Assembly: GCA_003230535.1 (NCBI GenBank)
Contig: QIEW01000318.1
Coordinates: forward strand, 1-6,801
DNA: 6,801 nucleotides
Direction: 5' to 3'
Source: a bacterium
GTDB lineage: Bacteria; SZUA-182; SZUA-191
The translations under genes were made by a program, and so were the position numbers. How positions within the stretch are numbered: position 1 is the first letter of the stretch; each line of letters starts with the position of its first letter. Under the pieces are notes generated by a model. It did no database searches. It was given only the letters and a program-made list of their open reading frames with translations, and was not told the DNA's origin. Below, piece by piece: positions 1 to 5,958 of the stretch.

Positions 1-188
1 TTAGGACTACCGATGTCACCGGGATCTTGAATTTACCGGAAGGGGTGGAGATGGTGATGCCGGGCGATAATGTTTCTATCGGGGCGGAGTTGATTTCCAA
101 GATTGCCATGGAGAAGGAGCTGCGTTTCGCCATCCGCGAGGGCGGCCGCACCATCGGCGCCGGCGTAGTCAGCGAAGTTATGGAGTAG
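1..188 (+). CDS. tuf: Elongation factor Tu, C-terminal 61 residues (partial)
   Basis: Reading from base 3 gives the end of domain 3 of EF-Tu, the GTPase that brings aminoacyl-tRNA to the ribosomal A site. Recognisable pieces are RTTDVTG near the left edge, then MVMPGDN, then [16 protein letters not shown], and the chain stops at TAG 186-188. These match the family end to end, with the usual short tail (SEVME). The GTPase domain and domain 2 lie outside the window. Position just before rpsJ is the normal junction between the str operon (rpsL-rpsG-fusA-tuf) and the S10 operon, so read-through from tuf into rpsJ is plausible. Nothing odd is visible. Identity is certain; only the 5' part is missing. 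Confidence 0.97.
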   Translation, partial: RTTDVTGILNLPEGVEMVMPGDNVSIGAELISKIAMEKELRFAIREGGRTIGAGVVSEVME

Positions 189-223
189 GTAAATCAAAGA
201 CAACCATCATTCAGGAGTTAGCT

Positions 224-265
224 GGAGGATATTAAAATAGGGTTATCTTCCTGTGAGGTTTTTTT
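224..265 (+). terminator. Weak hairpin plus T run in the tuf-rpsJ leader
   Basis: Bases 224-231 (GGAGGATA) can pair with 244-251 (TATCTTCC) with one G-U pair and a 12-nt loop. Seven T residues follow at 259-265, but 7 nt beyond the stem. This could be a poor intrinsic terminator or attenuator after tuf, or part of an S10 leader. The gap between stem and T run makes it unconvincing. No clear -35/-10 pair was found in this 127-bp leader. Confidence 0.22.
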
Positions 266-297
266 CTGCTGGTTTTATTAATAGGATAGTTTATCTG

Positions 298-304
298 TAG
301 GAGG
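298..304 (+). promoter_or_regulatory. Ribosome binding site of rpsJ
   Basis: TAGGAGG is a strong Shine-Dalgarno match 11 nt before the GTG at 316. It decides in favour of this GTG start, which also gives an S10 of the usual length. Confidence 0.8.
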
Positions 305-315
305 CAATACCACAA

Positions 316-633
316 GTGACTCAGGCTGCTAATCAGAGGCTAAGGATTAAGCTGCGCGCTTATGATCATCATTTACTGGATCAGGCGGCGGCGGAAATTA
401 CTGAGACCGCCAAGCGAACCGGTGCAAAAGTTTCCGGGCCCATTCCTTTGCCAACCAGCATTAACCGTTATACCGTCTTGCGTTCACCGCATGTGGACAA
501 AAAATCCCGGGAGCAGTTCGAGATCAGAACTCACAAACGGCTGATTGATATAATTGAGCCTACATCGCAAACGGTCGATGCCTTGATGCGCTTGGAGTTG
601 GCTGCGGGAGTGGACGTGGAAATTAGGTCATGA
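316..633 (+). CDS. rpsJ: 30S ribosomal protein S10
   Basis: S10 is a 30S head protein (about 100-105 residues) that also acts as NusE, binding NusB in transcription antitermination. The 105-residue product shows the family core: [16 protein letters not shown] at residues 8-23, [17 protein letters not shown] at 31-47, the exposed loop [20 protein letters not shown] at 56-75, and the ending AGVDVEI. The start is GTG, supported by a strong Shine-Dalgarno at 298-304; the first seven residues are a little longer than the minimal S10 N terminus. The TGA stop overlaps the ATG of the next gene (ATGA at 630-633). That next gene is not rplC, as would be expected, but an unrelated reading frame. The S10 chain itself appears complete, with a single extra Ser after the usual EIR end. 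Confidence 0.97.
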   Translation: MTQAANQRLRIKLRAYDHHLLDQAAAEITETAKRTGAKVSGPIPLPTSINRYTVLRSPHVDKKSREQFEIRTHKRLIDIIEPTSQTVDALMRLELAAGVDVEIRS

Positions 634-1586
634 ATCCACAAGAGACAGAAGCGCTAATTAGTAAAAGTGTCACCATGGAAGAAGAATGGCACAAGGTTAG
701 TAATTGGGCTGCTCTGGTTAATAAATGGGAATTTAATAAAAATATAAAATATTGTCCCATGCCAGAGGGGAGGCTTCCCTGGGGAATTGCTCTATCCAAT
801 ATTGAATTTAAAGACGGGGTTATAAAAGTTAATTTGCAATTCCCGGAAATTACTGATGATACAGCGGGTAGAATTCTGATAGGTTTCAAATCAATAGAAA
901 ATAAGTATATTTCAGTTGGCTTGGGCGGCTATGGTTATGCCTATGTAATTTCTAAATTTGACCCTGGTTCCGGCTGGCGAGGAGTAAAATTAGCTGGGGA
1001 TAAGAGTAATTTAAAAAAAGAAGTGGAATATAACCTGGAAGTGCGAATCTTGGGCCAACAGCTTTTGTTAACAGTAAATGAAGTAAGAGTTTTTGAGGCT
1101 ACTTTAGAGGAGCCCTTAGCTGGTAATCAAATAGGTCTGCTTGCGAAAGGGGATAAAGAAATTATATTTGATGACTTCAAGGTATCGTTAGGAAAATCAA
1201 AAGCTTTTGTTATTATGGAATATCAAGAAAAATTTAATTATCTTTACAGAGATGTAATTGCGCCCGTTGCTGAAAAATTAGGTTTTACTGTTTATCGGGC
1301 GGACGAGGTATATCAACCTGGCATCGTTCTTAATGACATTATTCAGGGAATTATGGAATCAAAAGTTGTAGTAGCAGAGATAACCCCTCCGAATCCAAAT
1401 GTTTTTTATGAACTGGGGTATGCTCATGCTATGAAAAAACCCACTATTTTGCTAGCTGAAAAGGGAGAAAAGCTTCCTTTTGACATTTCAGGATACCGAT
1501 GTATTTTCTATGATAATAGTATCCATGGGAAAATTGAAGTAGAAAAGAATTTACGGCGGCACCTAAATGCCATTTTAAACAACTAA
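630..1586 (+). CDS. Two-domain protein: ConA/LamG-like region plus nucleoside deoxyribosyltransferase/TIR-like domain, inserted in the S10 operon
   Basis: This 318-residue protein is not ribosomal. Residues about 30-186 are rich in beta-strand patterns and end in [10 protein letters not shown]...[10 protein letters not shown] (165-187), the style of the last strands of concanavalin A-like/LamG or DUF1080 beta-sandwiches. Residues about 191-316 resemble the nucleoside 2-deoxyribosyltransferase/TIR-like Rossmannoid fold: KAFVIM at 191-196, YRADE at 222-226, a DI-x(3)-I helix at 236-241, VVVAEIT at 246-252, [13 protein letters not shown] at 255-267 and PFDISGYR at 283-290. Glu261 in YELGYA sits where the catalytic Glu of deoxyribosyltransferases lies. 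A hydrolase or transferase acting on NAD or nucleotides is therefore inferred, perhaps as a defence effector; the substrate is unknown. No signal peptide or membrane segment is seen, so it is probably cytoplasmic. The ATG overlaps the rpsJ stop, suggesting coupled translation. The gene is AT-richer than its neighbours, which suggests transfer. An internal ATG at 675 is an alternative start. Confidence 0.8.
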   Translation: MNPQETEALISKSVTMEEEWHKVSNWAALVNKWEFNKNIKYCPMPEGRLPWGIALSNIEFKDGVIKVNLQFPEITDDTAGRILIGFKSIENKYISVGLGGYGYAYVISKFDPGSGWRGVKLAGDKSNLKKEVEYNLEVRILGQQLLLTVNEVRVFEATLEEPLAGNQIGLLAKGDKEIIFDDFKVSLGKSKAFVIMEYQEKFNYLYRDVIAPVAEKLGFTVYRADEVYQPGIVLNDIIQGIMESKVVVAEITPPNPNVFYELGYAHAMKKPTILLAEKGEKLPFDISGYRCIFYDNSIHGKIEVEKNLRRHLNAILNN

Positions 1587-1650
1587 TAACGACTGGTTAT
1601 AGGTCTGTGGACCCTCCAGCCTTATGTTCCTAAACTGACAGAGCAAGTCT

Positions 1651-2295
1651 ATGGCAGACGGATTTTTAGCTAAAAAAATTGCTATGACCCAAATTTTTGG
1701 GGAGAATGGTGAATCGATTCCAGTTACCGTTTTGGAGGCTGGTCCCTGTTTTGTAATTCGGGAAAAGACCATTGAAAAAGATGGTTATACTTCGGTATGT
1801 ATCGGTTTTGATCAGGTAAAACCAAGGCGGCTGACCAAACCGGTTCGGGGCTATTTAGATAAGCATAAAATACCGGCGGTAAGATATATTCGTGAGATTA
1901 AGCCTCAGAATCCTGAAAAATTTGAAGTCGGCAAAAGGATTGTGGCGGAGGATATTTTTTCACCCGGAGATATAGTATCAGTGGTAGGAACATCTAAGGG
2001 TAAAGGGTTCGCAGGGGTGATGAAACGGTGGGGATTTAAGGGCGGGCCGGCTACTCACGGTTCCATGTCTCATCGTTCCCCGGGCTCCATTGGCCAATCA
2101 TCTTCTCCTTCGCGTGTTTTCCCGGGAGTAAAAATGCCGGGAAGAATGGGCGACGATCGCGTAACTGTGCGTAACTTGAAGGTAATCAAAGTGCCGCAAG
2201 GGGAAAATACATTGCTGATTAAGGGAGCGGTGCCGGGTTCCCGCGGCAGTTTGGTGTTGGTCCAAAAAACAGAGAAGAAAAAGCAAGCTGACTAG
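1651..2295 (+). CDS. rplC: 50S ribosomal protein L3
   Basis: L3 binds 23S rRNA near the sarcin-ricin loop and reaches toward the peptidyl transferase centre; it is among the first proteins in 50S assembly. The 214 residues fit the family length. FLAKKIAMTQIF opens the chain at 5-16, SKGKGFAGVMKRWGFKGGPATHGSMSHR spans 115-142, and the long central finger GSIGQSSSPSRVFPGVKMPGRMG spans 145-167. The Gln that is methylated in E. coli L3 is Ser here, as in many bacteria. No good Shine-Dalgarno precedes ATG 1651 (GACAGAG is the nearest purine run). The 64-bp spacer separates it from the inserted gene instead of from rpsJ. The TAG stop falls inside a repeat copy that starts at 2291, so the last residues may have been shaped by that repeat. 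Confidence 0.97.
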   Translation: MADGFLAKKIAMTQIFGENGESIPVTVLEAGPCFVIREKTIEKDGYTSVCIGFDQVKPRRLTKPVRGYLDKHKIPAVRYIREIKPQNPEKFEVGKRIVAEDIFSPGDIVSVVGTSKGKGFAGVMKRWGFKGGPATHGSMSHRSPGSIGQSSSPSRVFPGVKMPGRMGDDRVTVRNLKVIKVPQGENTLLIKGAVPGSRGSLVLVQKTEKKKQAD

Positions 2296-2333
2296 GGCAG
2301 CGTTTCGTAAGTTTTTAGGTTTATCCTGCATTA
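2291..2333 (+). repeat. 43-nt direct repeat, copy 1 (rplC-rplD spacer)
   Basis: This stretch begins with the ACTAG that holds the rplC stop. It contains CGTTTCGTAAGT, TTTAGGTTTATCCTGCATTA and matches 3508-3550 at 39 of 43 positions without gaps. Similarity continues more loosely into the TCATTCC arm of the hairpin that follows in both copies. Confidence 0.85.
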
Positions 2334-2336
2334 CTT

Positions 2337-2428
2337 TGTCATTCCTGCGAAAGCAGGAATCCAGTAATGGCTCCAGGTTCTACCTGGTTTTTTATCGGTC
2401 TGGATTCCTGGTCAGGCCAGGAATGACA
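2337..2428. repeat. Composite inverted repeat (TCATTCCTGCGAAAGCAGG type)
   Basis: The outer arms TGTCATTCCTG (2337-2347) and CAGGAATGACA (2418-2428) are perfect 11-bp inverted repeats. Each end also folds by itself: ATTCCTGC-GAAA-GCAGGAAT at 2341-2360 (8 bp, GNRA-type loop) and ATTCCTGG-TCAGG-CCAGGAAT at 2404-2424 (8 bp). CCAG (2361-2364) can also pair with CTGG (2400-2403). This form of palindromic intergenic repeat is common in many bacterial genomes and resembles a REP or MITE-like element. It lies inside an essential operon without touching a reading frame. Confidence 0.85.
2373..2393 (+). terminator. Terminator-like hairpin with T6 inside the composite repeat
   Basis: CCAGGT (2373-2378) pairs with ACCTGG (2382-2387) around a 3-nt loop, and six T residues follow at once (2388-2393). 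The shape is that of a short intrinsic terminator between rplC and rplD. A 6-bp stem is short, and full termination here would silence the rest of the operon, so partial attenuation or no effect is more likely. Confidence 0.35.
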
Positions 2429-2539
2429 GGCATTATAAACCCAGATAAGCCCAGTTATTTACAAAATGATGTACTAGTGGAAAGCCAAACCAACCAAATT
2501 ATAAAACCTCCTTGCCGGGGCCTTACAGATTAAATTGTT

Positions 2540-3211
2540 ATGAAAATATCTATATTAAATGTAAATAATGAAGTGGTAGGGGAAACCGAGCTGGCAGAGG
2601 CCACATATTGTGTTACTCCTAATGAATCGGTCATGCACCAGGTGGTCTGTATGCAGTTGGCTAAACGCCGCCGCGGCACGGCTTCCACCAAAACAAGAAG
2701 CGAGGTCTCCGGCAGCGGTCGGAAACCTTGGCGACAGAAAGGCACCGGTCGGGCGCGTATCGGAAGTAATACTTCCCCGGTTTGGGTCAGAGGAGGTTCG
2801 GCTTTTGGCCCGAAACCAAGGGATTACAGTTTTACTATGCCCAAAAAAATGAAGCGGTTGGCCTTACGTTCCGCTTTAAGTTTGAAGCTAAGCCAGAGCG
2901 AGTTGTTAATAGTGGACCAGATCAGCATCCCGCAGCCTAAAACTCGATATATGTGTCGTCTGTTAGCTAATCTGAAGGCCGGGGGTCGGGTGTTGCTGGT
3001 AACTGCTGAGATGGATTGGGGAATTATTAAGTCGATAAGGAATATACCGGGCGCAAAGGTTCTGCCGGTAGCGGGTTTGAATGTCTATGATCTGCTGCTG
3101 GCGGATAAAGTAATTGTCGTTCTGCCGGCATTAGCGGGTATTGAGAAGAGGTTGGCCGGAGCAGAGAAAACCTTAGAAGGCGAAAGTAATGGACAAGTTT
3201 CAGATAATTAA
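2540..3211 (+). CDS. rplD: 50S ribosomal protein L4
   Basis: L4 is an early 50S assembly protein whose extended loop lines the exit tunnel opposite L22. In E. coli it also represses its own operon. The 223 residues fit the family. The tunnel loop is clear: KRRRGTASTKTRSEVSGSGR at 42-61, KPWRQKGTGRAR at 62-73, then GGSAFGPKPRDYS at 85-97. The C-terminal Rossmann-like globular part follows from about 105 to 205 (LLIVDQ, RVLLVTAE, NVYDLLLADKVIV). No Shine-Dalgarno is visible just upstream; instead AACCTCCTT, which resembles the 16S anti-Shine-Dalgarno, lies at 2505-2513. A 244-bp repeat-filled spacer precedes the gene. Its 3' end overlaps rplW by 23 bp, so those two are translationally linked. 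Confidence 0.97.
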   Translation: MKISILNVNNEVVGETELAEATYCVTPNESVMHQVVCMQLAKRRRGTASTKTRSEVSGSGRKPWRQKGTGRARIGSNTSPVWVRGGSAFGPKPRDYSFTMPKKMKRLALRSALSLKLSQSELLIVDQISIPQPKTRYMCRLLANLKAGGRVLLVTAEMDWGIIKSIRNIPGAKVLPVAGLNVYDLLLADKVIVVLPALAGIEKRLAGAEKTLEGESNGQVSDN

Positions 3212-3473
3212 ACGTCCTGTTATTTCCGAGCGGAGCACAGATTTAAAGACAAAGCAACGCAAAATTGTGTTGTCGGTGCATCGTAAGGCTAATAAACCGG
3301 AGATTAAAAAAGCGGTGGAAGATCTTTTAAATATAAAAGTAGCCGCGGTAAACACCGCCAATTATTGTGGTAAACCCAAACGCTTAGGCCGATATGCGGG
3401 GCGCCGCGCTCATTGGAAAAAAGCTATCGTCACCCTAAAAGAGGGCGAGAGAACAGATATCTTCGAGTTATAA
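3189..3473 (+). CDS. rplW: 50S ribosomal protein L23
   Basis: L23 sits at the mouth of the exit tunnel and is the docking point for trigger factor and SRP. The 94-residue product has the usual size. IIKRPVISERS at residues 6-16 carries the conserved Glu (E14) that matches trigger-factor contact Glu18 of E. coli. NKPEIKKAVEDLLNIKVAAVNT at 35-56 and KRLGRYAGRRAHWKKAIVTLKEG at 64-86 complete the fold and the rRNA-binding loop. The ATG lies within the last codons of rplD (23-bp overlap). AGAAGG at 3175-3180 serves as ribosome binding site about 8 nt upstream. A 205-bp spacer with a palindromic element separates it from rplB, where most bacteria have a tight junction. Its neighbour on the ribosome, L29, is the broken gene further down. 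Confidence 0.97.
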   Translation: MDKFQIIKRPVISERSTDLKTKQRKIVLSVHRKANKPEIKKAVEDLLNIKVAAVNTANYCGKPKRLGRYAGRRAHWKKAIVTLKEGERTDIFEL

Positions 3474-3507
3474 ACAGATAAATATTATCATAGGAGCCTC
3501 TTGCAAA

Positions 3508-3550
3508 ACTAGTGCGCCGTTTCGTAAGTCTTTAGGTTTATCCTGCATTA
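3508..3550 (+). repeat. 43-nt direct repeat, copy 2 (rplW-rplB spacer)
   Basis: This matches 2291-2333 at 39 of 43 positions, with three mismatches in the first ten bases and one T/C change in GTAAGTCTTTAGG. It starts right at the inner edge of the left CTTGCAAAA arm, so it may be the body of the 118-bp element. Confidence 0.85.
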
Positions 3551-3553
3551 GAT

Positions 3554-3586
3554 TATCATTCCCGATAAAAGCGCTCGGGAATGATA
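3554..3586 (+). repeat. 12-bp perfect hairpin in the rplW-rplB spacer
   Basis: TATCATTCCCGA (3554-3565) pairs exactly with TCGGGAATGATA (3575-3586) around a 9-nt loop. Four T residues follow, then GGAGATTTTT. It occupies the same place after the 43-nt repeat as the TCATTCCTG hairpin does in the rplC-rplD spacer. It might weakly attenuate, or stabilise RNA ends between rplW and rplB. Confidence 0.75.
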
Positions 3587-3678
3587 TTTTGGAGATTTTT
3601 GCAAGTACCTCAGAGGTCAGATTTATTCGCATCGGATTTAAATGTTACCAGAAAAATAAGTATTCGAAGGAATAGTGG

Positions 3679-4518
3679 ATGAAGAAAAAAACAGGGGCAA
3701 AGATTTACAATCCGACATCGCCGGCCCGCAGGTTTTATACTTCGGCTTCCTTTGCCGAAATAACCACAGCAAAGCCGGAGAAGAGTCTGACGGTATCATT
3801 AAATAAATCCGCTGGTCGGAACAGCAAAGGGCGGATTACGATACGTTACCGCGGGGGAGGACACAAGCGCCGGTATCGCATTATCGACTTCAGGCGGAAT
3901 AAACCTGGTATTCCGGCTACGGTAAGGTCAATAGAATATGATCCTAACCGTTCCGCCAGAATTGCCCTTCTGGTGTACGCGGATGGGGAAAAGCGATACA
4001 TTCTGGCGCCGGATGGGCTGGGGGTAGGGGATACGGTTGCCTCGGGTCCGGAGGCGGAGATAATGCCCGGTAATGCCTTGCCGTTGCGAAATATCCCCGT
4101 CGGGACCTCAATACATAATGTAGAGTTATATCCTCGCAGGGGCGGGCAAATGGGCCGTAGCGCCGGAGTATTGATTCGGCTCATGGCTAAGGAAGGAAAC
4201 TATGCTCACCTAAAACTCCCTTCAGGGGAAATAAGGCTGGTGCGAATAGAATGTATGGCCACAATCGGACAGGTTGGAAATCTATCTCACGAAAATATTT
4301 GTATTGGTAAAGCCGGTAGGTCCCGTTGGCTGGATCGCCAACCACATGTGCGAGGCACCGCTATGAACCCCGTTGACCACCCGCACGGTGGCGGAGAAGG
4401 TAAGACCAAGGGGGGGCGGCATCCGGTAACCCCCTGGGGAATGCCTACTAAGGGCTATAAAACCAGAAACCGCCGTAAGCCTTCCAGTAAGTACATCTTA
4501 AGGCGCGGAAAGAAATAA
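3679..4518 (+). CDS. rplB: 50S ribosomal protein L2
   Basis: L2 is one of the most conserved ribosomal proteins, needed for subunit joining and peptidyl transferase activity. The 279 residues match the usual 270-280. The N-terminal segment PTSPARRFY (12-20) and PEKSL (33-37) lead to [20 protein letters not shown] (46-65), the rRNA-binding OB-fold part. [11 protein letters not shown] (153-163) and the C-terminal loop [17 protein letters not shown] (225-241), with the key histidines at 234 and 236, are intact. [19 protein letters not shown] at 245-263 is canonical. ATG 3679 is preceded by GAAGGA at 3666-3671 with good spacing. The extreme N terminus ([11 protein letters not shown]) is a few residues longer than the common MAIKKYKPTSP form. 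rpsS follows after 10 bp. Confidence 0.98.
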   Translation: MKKKTGAKIYNPTSPARRFYTSASFAEITTAKPEKSLTVSLNKSAGRNSKGRITIRYRGGGHKRRYRIIDFRRNKPGIPATVRSIEYDPNRSARIALLVYADGEKRYILAPDGLGVGDTVASGPEAEIMPGNALPLRNIPVGTSIHNVELYPRRGGQMGRSAGVLIRLMAKEGNYAHLKLPSGEIRLVRIECMATIGQVGNLSHENICIGKAGRSRWLDRQPHVRGTAMNPVDHPHGGGEGKTKGGRHPVTPWGMPTKGYKTRNRRKPSSKYILRRGKK

Positions 4519-4528
4519 GGTGTTATAA

Positions 4529-4813
4529 ATGAGTCGTTCATTAAAAAAAGGGCCATATATCGACCCTAAACTCAAAAAAAAGATTGAGAAATTAAACGAA
4601 ACCGGTGAGAAAAGAATTATAAAAACCTGGGCTCGCAATTGTACTATTTTCCCGGAGATGGTGGGGCATACTTTAGTAGTTCATAATGGGAAGAAGTTTA
4701 TTCCGGTATATATCACAGAAAATATGGTGGGGCATAAATTAGGGGAATTTTCTCCTACCCGGATTTTCAGAGGTCATACCTCAAAATCAGACAAGGTAAC
4801 CAGAGTAAGGTAA
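4529..4813 (+). CDS. rpsS: 30S ribosomal protein S19
   Basis: S19 is a 30S head protein that pairs with S13 and helps form bridges to the 50S subunit near the A-site tRNA. The 94 residues are full length. [12 protein letters not shown] opens the chain as in nearly all bacteria, followed by [24 protein letters not shown] (33-56), [19 protein letters not shown] (60-78) and the end [10 protein letters not shown] (80-89). TAAGGTG directly after the rplB stop gives a well-spaced ribosome binding site. It ends 1 bp before rplV, whose ribosome binding site (GTAAGGTAAT) lies in its last codons, so the pair are probably coupled. Nothing unusual is seen. Confidence 0.98.
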   Translation: MSRSLKKGPYIDPKLKKKIEKLNETGEKRIIKTWARNCTIFPEMVGHTLVVHNGKKFIPVYITENMVGHKLGEFSPTRIFRGHTSKSDKVTRVR

Positions 4814-4814
4814 T

Positions 4815-5156
4815 ATGGGCACACAGGTTCGGGCGATTTTAAGATACAGCCGTATTTCTTCCCGAAAGGCGGAAATTGTGGCTGATCTGGTAAGGAAAAT
4901 GCAAGTGGAGCGGGCGCTGGATAAGTTAAAGTTTGTTCCTAAGCGCGGCGCGCGGCTATTGGAAAAAGTAATCCGTTCTGCTGTAGCCAATGCCACCCAA
5001 AACCCTGATATAGGCGATATAGATAATCTCTATATCCGGGAAATTCGGGTTGGCGCCGGTCCGACTATGAAGCGTTTTCGTCCCGCGCCTATGGGCCGGG
5101 CCACACCGATAAGGAAACGAACCAGTCATGTTACAGTAATTCTGGAAGAAAAATAG
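4815..5156 (+). CDS. rplV: 50S ribosomal protein L22
   Basis: L22 spans the 50S subunit; its beta hairpin lines the exit tunnel next to L4 and is a site of macrolide resistance changes. The 113 residues show the family core: [18 protein letters not shown] at 10-27, [13 protein letters not shown] at 48-60, and the hairpin [27 protein letters not shown] at 82-108. The length is within the family range. One oddity is at the 3' end. TAG follows an A5 run (5149-5153), and in the +1 frame an open stretch rich in Gln, Lys and Glu continues to TGA at 5200. It resembles the charged tails some L22 proteins carry, so a lost base could have trimmed a tail. The protein as it stands looks functional. Confidence 0.96.
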   Translation: MGTQVRAILRYSRISSRKAEIVADLVRKMQVERALDKLKFVPKRGARLLEKVIRSAVANATQNPDIGDIDNLYIREIRVGAGPTMKRFRPAPMGRATPIRKRTSHVTVILEEK

Positions 5157-5226
5157 GGCGCAGAAACAAGAAAAGGAACAGCCGAAATTTACGGCAGGGT
5201 GAGTGTCTGGTAAATGCGCTCCCTCC

Positions 5227-5233
5227 AAAGGAG
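5227..5233 (+). promoter_or_regulatory. Ribosome binding site of rpsC
   Basis: AAAGGAG lies 6 nt before GTG 5240 and fixes that start. The first residues (MGQKVNP) are the family standard. Confidence 0.85.
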
Positions 5234-5239
5234 AAAGAC

Positions 5240-5914
5240 GTGGGGCAGAAAGTCAATCCAATCAGTTTCAGGTTAGGGGTTATCAAGACATGGGATTCAC
5301 GCTGGTATGCTAACCGAAAATATACTGAGCAACTTCATGAAGATCTTAAAATAAGGCGGTTTATCCAAAAGAAGCTTAAACATACCGGTATCGCCAAGGT
5401 AGAAATTGAACGGGCGGCAGAGAAAATCCGCATCAATATTCACACCTCCCGGCCGGGAATAATCATCGGTAAAAGGGGAGCTGAGGTCGACAAGCTGAAG
5501 GAATTGCTCCAGCAGTTTACCAAGTGCCAGATTTTCATAAATATTCTCGAGGTTCGACGGGTAGATTTAGACCCTAAATTAGTTGCTGAAAACGTGGCGA
5601 TGCAGATAGAGAGAAGGGTTTCTTACCGGAGGGCTATGAAGAAAGCAATCAACTCCGCCATGCGGTCGGGGGCACAGGGGATTAGGATCAACTGTTCCGG
5701 CCGTCTGGGAGGCGGGGAGATTGCACGGAGGGAATGGTACTTAGAAGGTCGGGTGCCTTTACATACCTTAAGAGCCCAAGTAGACTATGGTTTTGCGGAG
5801 GCTTTGGCCACTTACGGGAAGATAGGAGTTAAAGTCTGGATATACCGGGGCGATGTATTAACCACAAAGAGAAAAAGCCCTGGGGCCAACTTGGAAACCA
5901 GGATAATACCATAA
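5240..5914 (+). CDS. rpsC: 30S ribosomal protein S3
   Basis: S3 lies at the mRNA entry channel of the 30S subunit and takes part in the helicase activity with S4. The 224 residues begin [13 protein letters not shown] from GTG 5240. A type 2 KH domain covers about 39-107, with the GKRG loop at 77-80 in [20 protein letters not shown]. The C-terminal domain carries [20 protein letters not shown] (122-141), with the basic residues that contact mRNA, and [19 protein letters not shown] (149-167). The end [14 protein letters not shown] is short, so there is no long acidic tail. An 83-bp spacer separates it from rplV, and rplP follows after 44 bp. Confidence 0.98.
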   Translation: MGQKVNPISFRLGVIKTWDSRWYANRKYTEQLHEDLKIRRFIQKKLKHTGIAKVEIERAAEKIRINIHTSRPGIIIGKRGAEVDKLKELLQQFTKCQIFINILEVRRVDLDPKLVAENVAMQIERRVSYRRAMKKAINSAMRSGAQGIRINCSGRLGGGEIARREWYLEGRVPLHTLRAQVDYGFAEALATYGKIGVKVWIYRGDVLTTKRKSPGANLETRIIP

Positions 5915-5958
5915 ATTAGCTTCCTGAATAACATTAATTAATAGATAGGTAGATAAGC

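Larger units (their letters stand above)
3494..3611. repeat. 118-bp inverted-repeat element in the rplW-rplB spacer (MITE-like)
   Basis: Ends match as imperfect inverted repeats of 15 nt (12 pairs): GAG-N3-CTTGCAAAA at 3494-3508 and TTTTGCAAG-N3-CTC at 3597-3611. Inside lie copy 2 of the 43-nt repeat and a strong 12-bp hairpin. Size and ends suggest a miniature transposon-derived element, but no target duplication is visible and the family was not identified. Confidence 0.6.

Noticed and set aside
362-544. Alternative 60-codon frame within rpsJ
   Set aside because: Overlaps S10 in another frame with no ribosome binding site; S10 itself is unmistakable.
1591-1619. Possible hairpin (CTGG...CCAG with inner GGTC/GACC) after the inserted gene
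   Set aside because: Stems are only 4 bp and no T run follows, so it is not a credible terminator or RNA gene.
2336-2533. Open frame of 65 codons starting MSFLRKQESS in the rplC-rplD spacer
   Set aside because: It is a translation of the palindromic repeat itself; such frames are typical false genes, and there is no ribosome binding site or family match.
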